Origin: a virus
IMG/VR virus record: IMGVR_UViG_3300020159_000927
Location: 1-29,208 of that record
Strand: one strand, 5' to 3'
Length of the DNA stretch: 29,208 bases
Below, one piece after another: positions 23,401 to 28,723 of this stretch (position 1 is the first letter of the stretch; every line of letters begins with the position of its first letter). The notes below the pieces were generated by a model that worked only from the letters and a program-made list of their open reading frames with translations, was not told the DNA's origin and made no database searches. The position numbers were made by a program, and so were the translations under genes.

Positions 23401-23906
23401 CCGCCATCTTGAATAACTTTATTCATGATTTGAAGTTCTTGTCTAGCTATTGCAGTTTTATTTTTTACAGCATCAAGTCCTTGTGGGATATGTACGCTAT
23501 ATTGCATAAGCCCCTGGGCGTTTTTACCCATGGGCTGTATGATTGCATTTTGTAGAGCAACTTGCTGTCTAGCAAGATCTCTGATTAGTCCACCTTGAGT
23601 TTTTGTATGTTGCTGAAATGTCTGAAAGTATTGTTTCAGCTTCATCTGGCCTCTGTCTAAGTTAGTACCAAACTTTTCAACATCAGATGTTAAGGTAACA
23701 AAGTGTGATGAAAATTGTCCAGTTCTTCTTAGGTTTTCGCCAAAAGATCTGTTCATGGTCGCTACTTGGCTTGCAAGCCTTGCGTCCGACTGAATTATTT
23801 GTGCCTGAAGTTTAGATAAAGATGCTGCAACCTTATTGACATCTGCAATAAGACCTGAGAAATCTGCATTAGCAACTATATTAGTTACAATTCTTTCATC
23901 AGCCAT
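17403..23906 (-). CDS. Tail tape measure protein
   Basis: The 2167-residue protein is by far the largest gene and sits directly after the chaperones. Residues about 230-395 form the TP901-type tape measure core (ISKAYGVSFKDTITLAADIA, ATLAIQTTFKQN, GGINAAEGANALKSALAS). Hydrophobic stretches lie at about 535-566 (ILTFVTGLTAIIGPVIML) and 1351-1370 (IGPILAVTAVITGLVAVF), and a Gly/Met-rich patch at about 1264-1299. MLTEGEFVVNAKAT at about 936 is a recurrent tape measure motif. A long Lys/Glu/Gln coiled coil covers about 1709-1828. No lysozyme, CHAP or NlpC/P60 active site is seen. By the usual 0.15 nm per residue the tail would be near 325 nm. A GGAG lies about 14 bases before the ATG, too far to be ideal, so translation may depend on coupling. 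Confidence 0.95.
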   Translation of the reverse strand: MADERIVTNIVANADFSGLIADVNKVAASLSKLQAQIIQSDARLASQVATMNRSFGENLRRTGQFSSHFVTLTSDVEKFGTNLDRGQMKLKQYFQTFQQHTKTQGGLIRDLARQQVALQNAIIQPMGKNAQGLMQYSVHIPQGLDAVKNKTAIARQELQIMNKVIQDGGVQMINWGKNTQWAGRQLTVGLTVPLAAFGKAAADAFRMADAELVRLTKVYGGVAATSSAELSKIRNEVTATAKEISKAYGVSFKDTITLAADIAATGKQGNELLASVKETSRLAVLGEVDRQDAMKATLAIQTTFKQNTDQLSDSINFLNSVENQTSTSLADLIEAIPKAGPVIQGMGGSVKDLALYLTAMKEGGINAAEGANALKSALASLINPTNVATEKFQAMGIDLGGIVTKNAGNLTGTIMELQQALDNLDPLQKQQAIEQLFGKFQFARMNALFSNLGKQGSQTLQVMDLMKASSQELAGVAGRELSMVTESASGKYRRALEGLKADLAGMGEEFLKIQTFFINVTDGIIKFVGKLPQPIKTILTFVTGLTAIIGPVIMLTGVLANFFGYIIKGASHFRSLFKGGEGWKMLTPEIMAAQKAGSLVEATFYSDAKAATVLKTAIAGLVTEFELLQSKAMTGAVSVAPALSTMAGNVVKGGGRVVNPNHPLISPEDTRSMSHLNPVAGMTLDQKSQQTIFGVVPGAPKVNQKIGNNPQMYMDGDLPKIPGLTSIGGASTGIVAAEAAKWHAMTGALAMQSEAEIKLLRKEVAATGLITSSLSDSYQALLPTMTKLTANAATESAAIVAQLQAGKLTVDQARAKIIQLNAQVESMIAQASIDIAGQQGRSIGLTTVPLLNQPVVNAAGKSNMKELLRPGRTRGLLNKIAAGLGVKTFGAGYSTETTIPKRFANGGVVYREHGSTHPETQGIKFVPKGTDKIPAMLTEGEFVVNAKATKENLPILQAINDGYTRGPEQAIVDEPRLSGVTPSEMQTLDPKFRGKKPLYDIKGTAGVYVGDITDPEIIAKYPRFAKDGVITREMINKALEAEVLGKQLPAEVLQAGIKARTTQYRSSTEQFLHSLANNGTISSADATRMSDDIHKIYDREIRNRAVVSDRNNPFYAASNTVLKRGLGHNQEAMALWDEFSSSIGHHTPRGLGSRRSTTARSIKLTSHGGTPIKVGKLQGNADTTFAHATPPKPLLQRIMAAGIKTAVSRTMPFKFSRNVKYPSKGGLMYMESGGLVPTTQYFDKGSGGPVRSAFSSARSEGFVGQGAFNKAREGGMSSPMAGMGIGMGMQMAGGMMGGQAGTLLQVASILPMISMTPITKLIKGITGVGGSLKTAGGAAKIFEMILKNAFKIGPILAVTAVITGLVAVFKKWRSEVAENAKEQTMLNGITQKGADEAGIKYNNLSDSIKGVRDQLELAKASTQNAFNEQNWSGVSGITLSIKELQEKIKSAKTDMPEFISTLNGLSKSQEDNKKATLAMATNWKAQFVAGGMGMSEATNEIYAIVKASDMANHAFAAISSGGFRSITDQASAVSYMFKELDKNMQNLTGDDLGNALSNVVLGIESAKKSLVGTKDVNGEIITQQRAMEITMEKLNAGTNTNTKLTQSQIDSLKKTHPELEEILNTTDSIRSVSAKWQLLLSNIPGDLKKITGAEAEALAQFSQLQNATLINAQTAENGTEGSISNIKKVADIVKKLNKTIASGGVNAEKNAARTKDQINAEIKLIDKKIKKIQEEADARIKAIQKTQSAESYAIELKQAQIDLQAAIASGDKEAQVRAQLNLTQLQKRHESEMAIASIQDDVAAKTKKLEEEKQKKQDEIDALNKKVASAQANSANVTVRRDQVVNFQNRREELIKQQSINDARDKKDPLKYTEGVKISQALSVLANDVSKSASGKDKGLAEALKAAFGGTLIDAKTGASLGGKTTQGYSGSSLSSSYVTGAADVALKNDSKALSGAMKVSEGLLTQIRDILGGKGTLGFTTKATAKDITTTTNENGVAYGGNTNKGGLEQWAKEAIVRQNNLQAGQYFKYNGQTYKVNSNNSIIRQKSLGGPFAAGQLIEMNDRINSLGTQEEGIMIKPDFSGVIYPNVATMPRYDIPSGGYRGTGNMPLGSSEGAAPVINNYITATPNMDIKQLAREVGMVTAKAVSRGGNNRGYSNGTQQVVNV

Positions 23907-23917
23907 TTATCTTTATA

Positions 23918-24289
23918 TTACTCCTTTGTATAGCCTAGACCTGCTCCAATTCCAAACCCTGCCTGTGCTGCGAAAGTTCCTTGTAGGGAAAGTACGTCAT
24001 CACCTGAAGCATGTATACCAAGAGCTTGTCTTTGTATATCGTCAAAAGTTTTTCCTTGTGGTGCTGAGTCTTCCTCATCTACATCTAGATCTATTCCTTT
24101 AAGACTTGCCGTAAACTTTCTGTCTTCCGACTTTTGTTTCTTAAAAGATTTCAATGTTTGAATAAGTTCTGGCATTGAAAGACTTTCTTCTAGTTCTTCG
24201 TAATTCTTCCAGTGGCCCAGAAGAAATACTTCACCCTCTAAAGCGGCTAAATCTAGTTCTGACCAGCCAGAACCGCTGCCGCTAGAAGG
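23918..24289 (-). CDS. Tail assembly chaperone, -1 frameshift extension (GT-type)
   Basis: This is the second reading frame of the tail assembly chaperone. It is open from the slippery site at 24289-24295 to the TAA at 23918: 372 bases, 123 residues plus stop. It begins PSSGSGSGWSELDLAALEGE, continues VFLLGHWKNYEELEESLS, and ends with a charged then Gly-rich tail (FGIGAGLGYTKE). Joined to residues 1-99 of the upstream frame it gives a 222-residue fusion like lambda gpGT, which keeps the tape measure soluble and brings tube subunits to it. An internal ATG at 24175 could start an 85-residue piece but has no good ribosome site, and conserved-looking sequence continues upstream of it. The stop lies 11 bases before the tape measure start. 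Confidence 0.9.
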   Translation of the reverse strand, partial: PSSGSGSGWSELDLAALEGEVFLLGHWKNYEELEESLSMPELIQTLKSFKKQKSEDRKFTASLKGIDLDVDEEDSAPQGKTFDDIQRQALGIHASGDDVLSLQGTFAAQAGFGIGAGLGYTKE

Positions 24290-24295
24290 TTTGGG
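24242..24295 (-). promoter_or_regulatory. Programmed -1 frameshift signal (slippery site plus stem-loop)
   Basis: On the minus strand the heptamer C-CCA-AAC (24295-24289) is in the zero frame of the upstream chaperone and fits the X-XXY-YYZ rule exactly. Five bases later a nested stem begins: outer AGCGGC (24283-24278) with GCCGCT (24247-24242), and inner GTTCTG (24273-24268) with CAGAAC (24261-24256) around a six-base loop. The zero-frame stop TAG (24255-24253) lies in the 3' arm. Spacing and structure are those of a stimulatory element. Confidence 0.9.
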
Positions 24296-24585
24296 TCGTC
24301 CATCTTAATCCCACCACATACCTCAAGTATGCGATTGATTGTGGGGACGTCAAGTGCATCTTCTAGTGCATCTCTATTTGCTACCAACTCTGGTAGTTGT
24401 TTTTCAAGTGCTACTGCAACTGCGTCAATTAATACATTGAGTGTTTGATCCTCTGTTGTTGAATCGCTTGCTGCTTGTAGAACGATCATGAATTTCCTTA
24501 GCTCTTTGATGCTTAGGGGCTTCAACTTAACTGTTGAGCCATTCTGAAGCGTTACTTCTTCTACGCTATATACTGTTGTTGCCAA
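24253..24585 (-). CDS. Tail assembly chaperone, zero frame (G-type)
   Basis: The 110-residue short form of the chaperone. KLKPLSIKELRKFMIVLQ near residues 21-38 is the typical start of the helical domain of this family, followed by acidic helices and CGGIKMDDPN, where the slippery codons lie. The start is TTG at 24585; AGGAGG lies six bases upstream, one of the best ribosome sites here, so a non-AUG start is convincing. It is the first gene below the promoter at 24615-24643, after the tube protein terminator. Most ribosomes should end here, giving the short form in excess over the frameshifted one, as in lambda gpG and gpGT. Confidence 0.9.
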   Translation of the reverse strand: MATTVYSVEEVTLQNGSTVKLKPLSIKELRKFMIVLQAASDSTTEDQTLNVLIDAVAVALEKQLPELVANRDALEDALDVPTINRILEVCGGIKMDDPNLLAAAVLAGQN

Positions 24586-24614
24586 TTTAATCCTCCTAGG
24601 ATCTAGTCTTAATT

Positions 24615-24643
24615 ATTATAACATATAGGCATTATCTATACAA
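24615..24643 (-). promoter_or_regulatory. Promoter for chaperones and tape measure
   Basis: Minus strand: -35 TTGTAT (24643-24638), 17-base spacer, perfect -10 TATAAT (24620-24615) preceded by TGT (extended -10). Predicted +1 is near 24608, giving a 23-base leader with AGGAGG. It lies seven bases below the terminator hairpin of the tube protein gene, so it restarts transcription there. Confidence 0.75.
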
Positions 24644-24649
24644 ATGGAA

Positions 24650-24671
24650 AACCCCCAGTTTCCTGGGGGTT
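24650..24671 (-). terminator. Intrinsic terminator after the major tail protein gene
   Basis: Perfect 9-bp GC-rich stem on the minus strand (AACCCCCAG / CTGGGGGTT) with a GAAA tetraloop, followed by TTCCATTTG. It lies 21 bases past the tube protein stop codon. The T run is short and broken, so termination may be partial, which would suit graded expression of the downstream tail genes. Confidence 0.85.
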
Positions 24672-24692
24672 CTCATTAATAAATTAAATTTA

Positions 24693-25400
24693 TTAAGCTA
24701 CTAATACACGGTCAATAATCTTGCCGTATTCTGAGCCAGAGTAGTTAGCATCTGGTAGAAGACGGAAAGTCACTGGGAATGTAGTTGGGGTTGTACGTGC
24801 TAGAGAGAATTGTGACTGTTGTACAGACAAAACTCTACGTGCATAATATACACGCTCTGATGCTGTTGAGCTAGCTGTTGGGGCTAGACCTACTGCAATT
24901 AGCTGACGCTCTGTTGGGGATGCACCAAGTGCACCTGCCTCTAGACCGAGTACGTCCTTCTTTGTTACTCCAGTTCCTGATGTTGTTAGTGTTGCTGAAC
25001 CTTGTCCAAATACAGCTGCGATATTCTCGAGTGTACCTTCTGACATTTCTGTTGCAATCATAACTTCCATTGCAGACTTGAACAGCTTAGCTGTATCAAG
25101 CAACTGATCAACGGTTACTGAATCGTATGTTGGGTTGTATGTAATTTGAAGACCATTGTTAGTAAAACCAACGTTGCGGTATCCAAAAAGTCCTGCTGAC
25201 TGATTAACAGCATTTAGTGAATCTGTGTATGAAACTCCTGATGCGAAAGCTGGAATACCAACTGTTCCTGCACCAGCAGCTACTGCTACTCCTGCTTCTG
25301 CGTTTGCGATGTAATCTGAATCATTAACGTCAATAGTTGACAAGAACAATGGAGATGCACCAACGAGAATGTTTTTAGCATTACCTACGGATTGTGCCAT
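24693..25400 (-). CDS. Major tail (tube) protein
   Basis: A 235-residue protein with an N-terminal arm (MAQSVGNAKNILVGASPLFL) and beta strands (LQITYNPTYDSVTVDQLLD, a usual tube-fold hairpin). A helix follows (TAKLFKSAMEVMIATEM), then LAPTASSTASERVYYARRVL and a last strand pair (TTFPVTFRLLPD). Size, position between tail terminator and chaperones, and its own downstream terminator all mark the tube subunit, made in hundreds of copies per virion. Codon use differs from neighbours: Arg is mostly CGT and many codons end in C, as in the capsid gene, which fits high expression. AGGAGG lies nine bases before the ATG. Confidence 0.9.
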   Translation of the reverse strand: MAQSVGNAKNILVGASPLFLSTIDVNDSDYIANAEAGVAVAAGAGTVGIPAFASGVSYTDSLNAVNQSAGLFGYRNVGFTNNGLQITYNPTYDSVTVDQLLDTAKLFKSAMEVMIATEMSEGTLENIAAVFGQGSATLTTSGTGVTKKDVLGLEAGALGASPTERQLIAVGLAPTASSTASERVYYARRVLSVQQSQFSLARTTPTTFPVTFRLLPDANYSGSEYGKIIDRVLVA

Positions 25401-25516
25401 AGTTATTTTCCTCCTATTTATAAAAATATATATATATTATTGTAAATCATTAAATCTTGGCTGGCTAGGCCTTTCCTCTATGTACAATAATAGAGTATAA
25501 TGCGCCCAAAGGCAAA
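25401..25516 (-). other. AT-rich leader region of the major tail protein gene
   Basis: A 116-base gap with no gene. On the minus strand it holds a TATACT box (near 25500), an alternating TA run and a T run (25439-25420), and AGGAGG. A TTTACA with TATAAA 18 bases on would start transcription inside the ribosome site, so I do not call it a promoter. A strong promoter is expected for a tube protein gene and may be atypical here. Confidence 0.4.
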
Positions 25517-26026
25517 TTAAGCAAATCTGCCAGTCAAGCCTAGGTGTCTTGCATATTTTACCTCAAGGATTACGTCTGAGGACAAAAAGCCTGCTAGTTC
25601 CTCGGATGGGGATGTTGGAGAAATGTCTGCAACAAATATGCTAAAAAATTTAAACTTGCTGGATACTCCAGAATAGGCATTTGCATCCCTAGCCGAATCA
25701 TCCATTCTTCTGAATAGGTCTGTCATTAAATTTCTAATCTCATTGATCTCTGAAACATCTGTTGAATATATGGTAAAAAGTATTTGCTCACAGCATATGG
25801 CCCAGTTGTCTTCATAGGATAGCCCTATCTTGTCATAGACTATGTGCTTTTTACCGCTCAAGAACTGATTCATTTCTGGGGACTGCTGGACAGGAATAAT
25901 TGGAACAATTTCTTCCCCTAGATTATCTGAATAGTAATCAGTATCTGTAAAAATATTATTGGACTTTAATTGGCTCCAAAGATATTTCCTTAGATCAATC
26001 ATTATGTCTGCTTTATAATCTGTCAT
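25517..26026 (-). CDS. Tail terminator / tail completion protein
   Basis: A 169-residue protein of the size and place of the siphovirus tail terminator, which caps the tube on the head side. It has an N-terminal helix (ADIMIDLRKYLWSQL), then beta strands and PIIPVQQSPEMNQFL. The long strand/helix unit CCEQILFTIYSTDVSEINEIRNLM is characteristic of the alpha/beta terminator fold, followed by FRRMDDSARDAN and the final strand VILEVKYARHLG. The ATG overlaps the upstream stop (GTATGA) with GGAGG six bases before it. Assignment is by fold pattern and gene order; I did not find a unique motif. Confidence 0.8.
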   Translation of the reverse strand: MTDYKADIMIDLRKYLWSQLKSNNIFTDTDYYSDNLGEEIVPIIPVQQSPEMNQFLSGKKHIVYDKIGLSYEDNWAICCEQILFTIYSTDVSEINEIRNLMTDLFRRMDDSARDANAYSGVSSKFKFFSIFVADISPTSPSEELAGFLSSDVILEVKYARHLGLTGRFA

Positions 26027-26847
26027 ACTATACCTCCAAATGCTGAAGCAATTGCTGATTCGGCCTGCATATTTAATGTATTGGCATTAAATGAATATTT
26101 AACTTTTTTAACATCTGATGGAAGTCTCATTGATTTAGTTAATGATGTATTAAATATCTGTTGGAATCCCGACCTTTTAATTGATAGATTTACTAAATTG
26201 CCTGTAAAGAATTGTGCGTAGGCTATTTTAAATCTTCCAGTAGCCTTGCCTCCACCAGGCCTTGTAACGGTCACAGAAGCACCTTTAGGCATATATACTA
26301 CTCCAGTACTAGTTTCAAATACTAGACGCTCTGCGAACTTAGGACGAATTACTAGAGGCATCCCAGCTTCCATCACAGAAGCTTTGTTAATAAATACGTG
26401 TCTTCTCTTTCCAAATTCATTTGGAACAGAGGATTTAGAAGGCAAAAAATTAGATGTTATTTTAAATGAAAGTCCGTCTGTAGATAGAACCTTTAGACTA
26501 AATAGTCTTGCCCCTTTATTTCCAGTCTTTTTCCACTCGTACATGTGGTGCAAAGATTTAGGATTCATTCTTGACTGTGAGTCTACATACGACCCAAAAT
26601 CTTGATCAATCTGTTTAAAGATTACAGACTGAAATTTCTTTTGAAATTGTTTATTTGTTGTAATTTTAGAAACAACCTGCGCCTGATAATATATTGCTGC
26701 TGATATTTGAGCAACAGTACTATCCTTTAAAACGCTGCCCGAAGTACCAGACATGCCCTTTTGCAATCCGCTGGCTGCTGTAACTAGTAGTGAGCTATTG
26801 TCCAATTTGTTGATTTTCCGATCTCTTGACAGTAGAGCTATATCCAA
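26023..26847 (-). CDS. HK97 gp10-like neck / minor structural protein
   Basis: A 274-residue protein with a helical first third (VAQISAAIYYQAQVVSKIT, KFQSVIFKQIDQDFG). It then has MNPKSLHHMYEWKKTGNKG, the motif of gp10-like proteins where a basic W-x-x-G segment follows the helices, and a beta-rich C-terminal half. It lies between the head-closure and tail-terminator genes, the usual place. Members of this group are larger than in lambda-type phages in many actinophages. The start is TTG at 26847 with GGCGG about five bases before, 53 bases inside the upstream gene. Another TTG at 26805 would reduce the overlap to 11 bases, so the N-terminal 14 residues are uncertain. Confidence 0.72.
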   Translation of the reverse strand: MDIALLSRDRKINKLDNSSLLVTAASGLQKGMSGTSGSVLKDSTVAQISAAIYYQAQVVSKITTNKQFQKKFQSVIFKQIDQDFGSYVDSQSRMNPKSLHHMYEWKKTGNKGARLFSLKVLSTDGLSFKITSNFLPSKSSVPNEFGKRRHVFINKASVMEAGMPLVIRPKFAERLVFETSTGVVYMPKGASVTVTRPGGGKATGRFKIAYAQFFTGNLVNLSIKRSGFQQIFNTSLTKSMRLPSDVKKVKYSFNANTLNMQAESAIASAFGGIV

Positions 26848-27223
26848 CTATTCCGCCAAGTGGATCTGTCATTGGTGTTGTTTCTATCAATTCGTAAACC
26901 GTAGGGGTATTTGTAGGAAAGTTTAGCTCTTCCCAAATAACCTCGCCCTCGGTGTTTCTAATGTTAGTAATCTTTTCTCTTAAGCTCACACTTTCTGTTG
27001 TTCTAATTTGAAGCATTTCCCCATTAGAATATTTGGTAGAAATAACTTGAGCATTTCCTGCTCTATTTGAAGAAGAGTTAGTAATGTTTCCTTTTGCGCT
27101 ACACGGTACAGTTCTGTCAAACTGCCATTCTTTTTTTATTGCTCCAGTGTCTGGGTCTTGTGAGTCAAACTGTCTATAAACGTCCATAAACATTGGCAGA
27201 ATAGAGCTAACAAGGTCATACAT
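26795..27223 (-). CDS. Head closure (head-tail stopper) protein
   Basis: A 142-residue mostly beta protein. The N-terminal helix region is MYDLVSSILPMFMDVYRQF; DPDTGAIKKEWQFDRTVPCSAKG is the typical first hairpin of the SPP1 gp16-like stopper group, and strands such as ISTKYSNGEMLQI and YELIETTPMTDPLGGIVGY follow. The ATG overlaps the adaptor stop as TAATG, so it is coupled to it. It follows the adaptor and precedes gp10 and tail-terminator-like genes, which is the normal order of the connector. Assignment rests on order, size and hairpin pattern rather than a diagnostic residue. Confidence 0.75.
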   Translation of the reverse strand: MYDLVSSILPMFMDVYRQFDSQDPDTGAIKKEWQFDRTVPCSAKGNITNSSSNRAGNAQVISTKYSNGEMLQIRTTESVSLREKITNIRNTEGEVIWEELNFPTNTPTVYELIETTPMTDPLGGIVGYSSTVKRSENQQIGQ

Positions 27224-28203
27224 TATATGACAACCATTTGATTTAAGACGTATGGAAGAAGTAGTTGATCTGCATATAGATTACCTGTTCCTGCATATAT
27301 CCCAGAATTATACTCGAATTTCCAGTCAAATGTTTGTATTGACTTCATGTACTTGTTGCGCCAAACCTTGTCTTTTGAAAAATAATCTTTCATTAACTCA
27401 ATACATGCAAGATCAACCTCATCTGGAACTTCTTTCCACCCAAACTTACCTTGCACACGGTAGGTTGCTCCTGTATTAAAAGAGCCACCCCATGTATCAC
27501 TTATAGTTGGAGGAACCATTCCGTTTGCTATATATACCGTATTGTCTAGCATGTTGGCTCTGTTAACTCTTATGCCAAATCCGCTTTCAGAAATTACTGT
27601 ATTAAAATTCCAATTATTAACTGAATTTAATGTGTCTAAGAGCAGAATGTCGTTTTGATATAGTTTGTATAGAGTTGATATTCTGTACGGAAGCGGAAGC
27701 ACATCGGACCCTGAGCCGTACGCTGTTTGAATATCATCATATAAAAAGAATTGCTGCCTTGTGTAAGCCTCAATAAGTTTTCTTGCATATCTTTCAGCAT
27801 TGGCCAACTCAGCATATGATCTAGTGTTAGGATCTGAATAGTCAGAGCCTAACCCTAAAGACTCTATTGCTTGGCTCATATCGGTATATGGAGTCTGCAC
27901 AAATATTTTATTATCTTTTTGTGTAGAGGTTCCGCCAACTGAATATGTCCAGCTTAATTTTAATTGTCTTTGTCTGTCTGTGTAGGCTAAAGGAATATAG
28001 ACAATGTATGTTCCCGCATCTACTTCTGACTTGACAGGGGTTAATGTTGAAAGTATCGTAGCAGGATTAATTGCTGGAGATACTCCTGGATCTTCTGTAA
28101 TGTCATATAATCTTACAACTGGAAGGCTATCTGAATCAGTTAGCTGTCCCTGCCAAAACACCTTATGTGTTATTGGTGAATTTGAACCTACTAGAATTTC
28201 CAT
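27223..28203 (-). CDS. Head-tail connector adaptor protein
   Basis: A 326-residue protein with a beta domain at about 1-105 (YIVYIPLAYTDRQRQLKLSW) and then the helical adaptor domain. NAERYARKLIEAYTRQQF at about 134-152 is the usual second helix of HK97 gp6 / SPP1 gp15 adaptors. VQGKFGWKEVPDEVDLACIE at about 252-271 is the 'G-x-x-GW-x-x-VP' segment that opens the closing helix. Long adaptors with an N-terminal beta domain are usual in actinobacterial siphophages. The ring bridges portal and head-closure protein. There is no clear ribosome site before the ATG, ten bases past the previous stop, so it probably depends on translation of the upstream gene. Confidence 0.85.
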   Translation of the reverse strand: MEILVGSNSPITHKVFWQGQLTDSDSLPVVRLYDITEDPGVSPAINPATILSTLTPVKSEVDAGTYIVYIPLAYTDRQRQLKLSWTYSVGGTSTQKDNKIFVQTPYTDMSQAIESLGLGSDYSDPNTRSYAELANAERYARKLIEAYTRQQFFLYDDIQTAYGSGSDVLPLPYRISTLYKLYQNDILLLDTLNSVNNWNFNTVISESGFGIRVNRANMLDNTVYIANGMVPPTISDTWGGSFNTGATYRVQGKFGWKEVPDEVDLACIELMKDYFSKDKVWRNKYMKSIQTFDWKFEYNSGIYAGTGNLYADQLLLPYVLNQMVVI

Positions 28204-28213
28204 TTAATAAAGG

Positions 28214-28621
28214 TTAAGCGTAGTACTCCTGAACTTCCTTTGGAGTTGCTAAGCGGAAACCCTCCTCCTTGTCAAAAATTTCTTGAGCATCTTCTTCTGT
28301 CATAGCAACAAATGGGTGCTCTTTTGTGAATGTGAATCCTTCTATATCATACCTGAAATTTTCTCTAGTCATTCTAACTAGAACCGTATTTTCTGGTTGA
28401 GCATCTGGATTAAATCTAGGCAAAATCTCTTCTGCGTTTTCACTAAACTCGTCTGTTGCATCTTCAATATCTTTAATAGTTTTTTGATAAACAGACCATG
28501 TAACTCCCTCTCCTGCAAGGGCGGCAACGATATCTGCCTTACTCTTAATTCCATCAGTGTCAACTGCAAAGTCCTCTGCAACTTTTCTGAGTTCTGCTAT
28601 TTTCAATGTCTCAAATGACAT
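28214..28621 (-). CDS. Small head-region protein with SAP/HeH-like N-terminal domain
   Basis: Residues about 4-38 (FETLKIAELRKVAEDFAVD, then GIKSKADIVAAL) have the helix-extended loop-helix pattern of SAP, HeH or Rho-N-type domains, which bind nucleic acid or protein. The middle is acidic. The C-terminal half (VLVRMTRENFRYDIEGFTF, FVAMTEEDAQEIF) is a conserved-looking beta/alpha unit that I associate with proteins encoded just after the capsid gene in actinophages. It could be a head decoration or connector-associated protein; neither is proved. AGGAG with five bases of spacing supports the ATG, and the gene lies just below its own promoter after the capsid terminator. Confidence 0.72.
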   Translation of the reverse strand: MSFETLKIAELRKVAEDFAVDTDGIKSKADIVAALAGEGVTWSVYQKTIKDIEDATDEFSENAEEILPRFNPDAQPENTVLVRMTRENFRYDIEGFTFTKEHPFVAMTEEDAQEIFDKEEGFRLATPKEVQEYYA

Positions 28622-28646
28622 ATTATCTCCTTTGTTAGGTTCTTCA

Positions 28647-28675
28647 ATTATAGCATTGATAAATTAAAATGAAAA
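28647..28675 (-). promoter_or_regulatory. Promoter for the connector genes, fused to the capsid terminator
   Basis: Minus strand: -35 TTTTCA (28675-28670), 17-base spacer, -10 TATAAT (28652-28647), preceded by TGC (extended -10). The -35 is built from the T run of the terminator hairpin. Predicted +1 is near 28640 with a 19-base leader holding AGGAG. Confidence 0.7.
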
Positions 28676-28697
28676 GCCCCTAAAATTAATTAGGGGC
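28676..28697 (-). terminator. Intrinsic terminator after the major capsid protein gene
   Basis: Perfect 8-bp stem on the minus strand (GCCCCTAA / TTAGGGGC) with a six-base TTAATT loop, followed by TTTTCATTTTAATTT. It lies 26 bases past the capsid stop codon. Its T run doubles as the -35 of the next promoter. Confidence 0.87.
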
Positions 28698-28723
28698 CTT
28701 TCGGGGGTTTTATCTTAAATTAA

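Noticed and set aside
17403-23906. Peptidoglycan hydrolase domain in the tape measure
   Set aside because: No lysozyme, CHAP, NlpC/P60 or M23 metal/catalytic signature could be found by eye.
27090-27120. TTGACA on the minus strand inside the head closure gene
   Set aside because: No -10 lies at 15-19 bases, and it falls in a conserved coding part. TTGACA copies within 28214-28621 and the capsid gene were rejected for the same reason.
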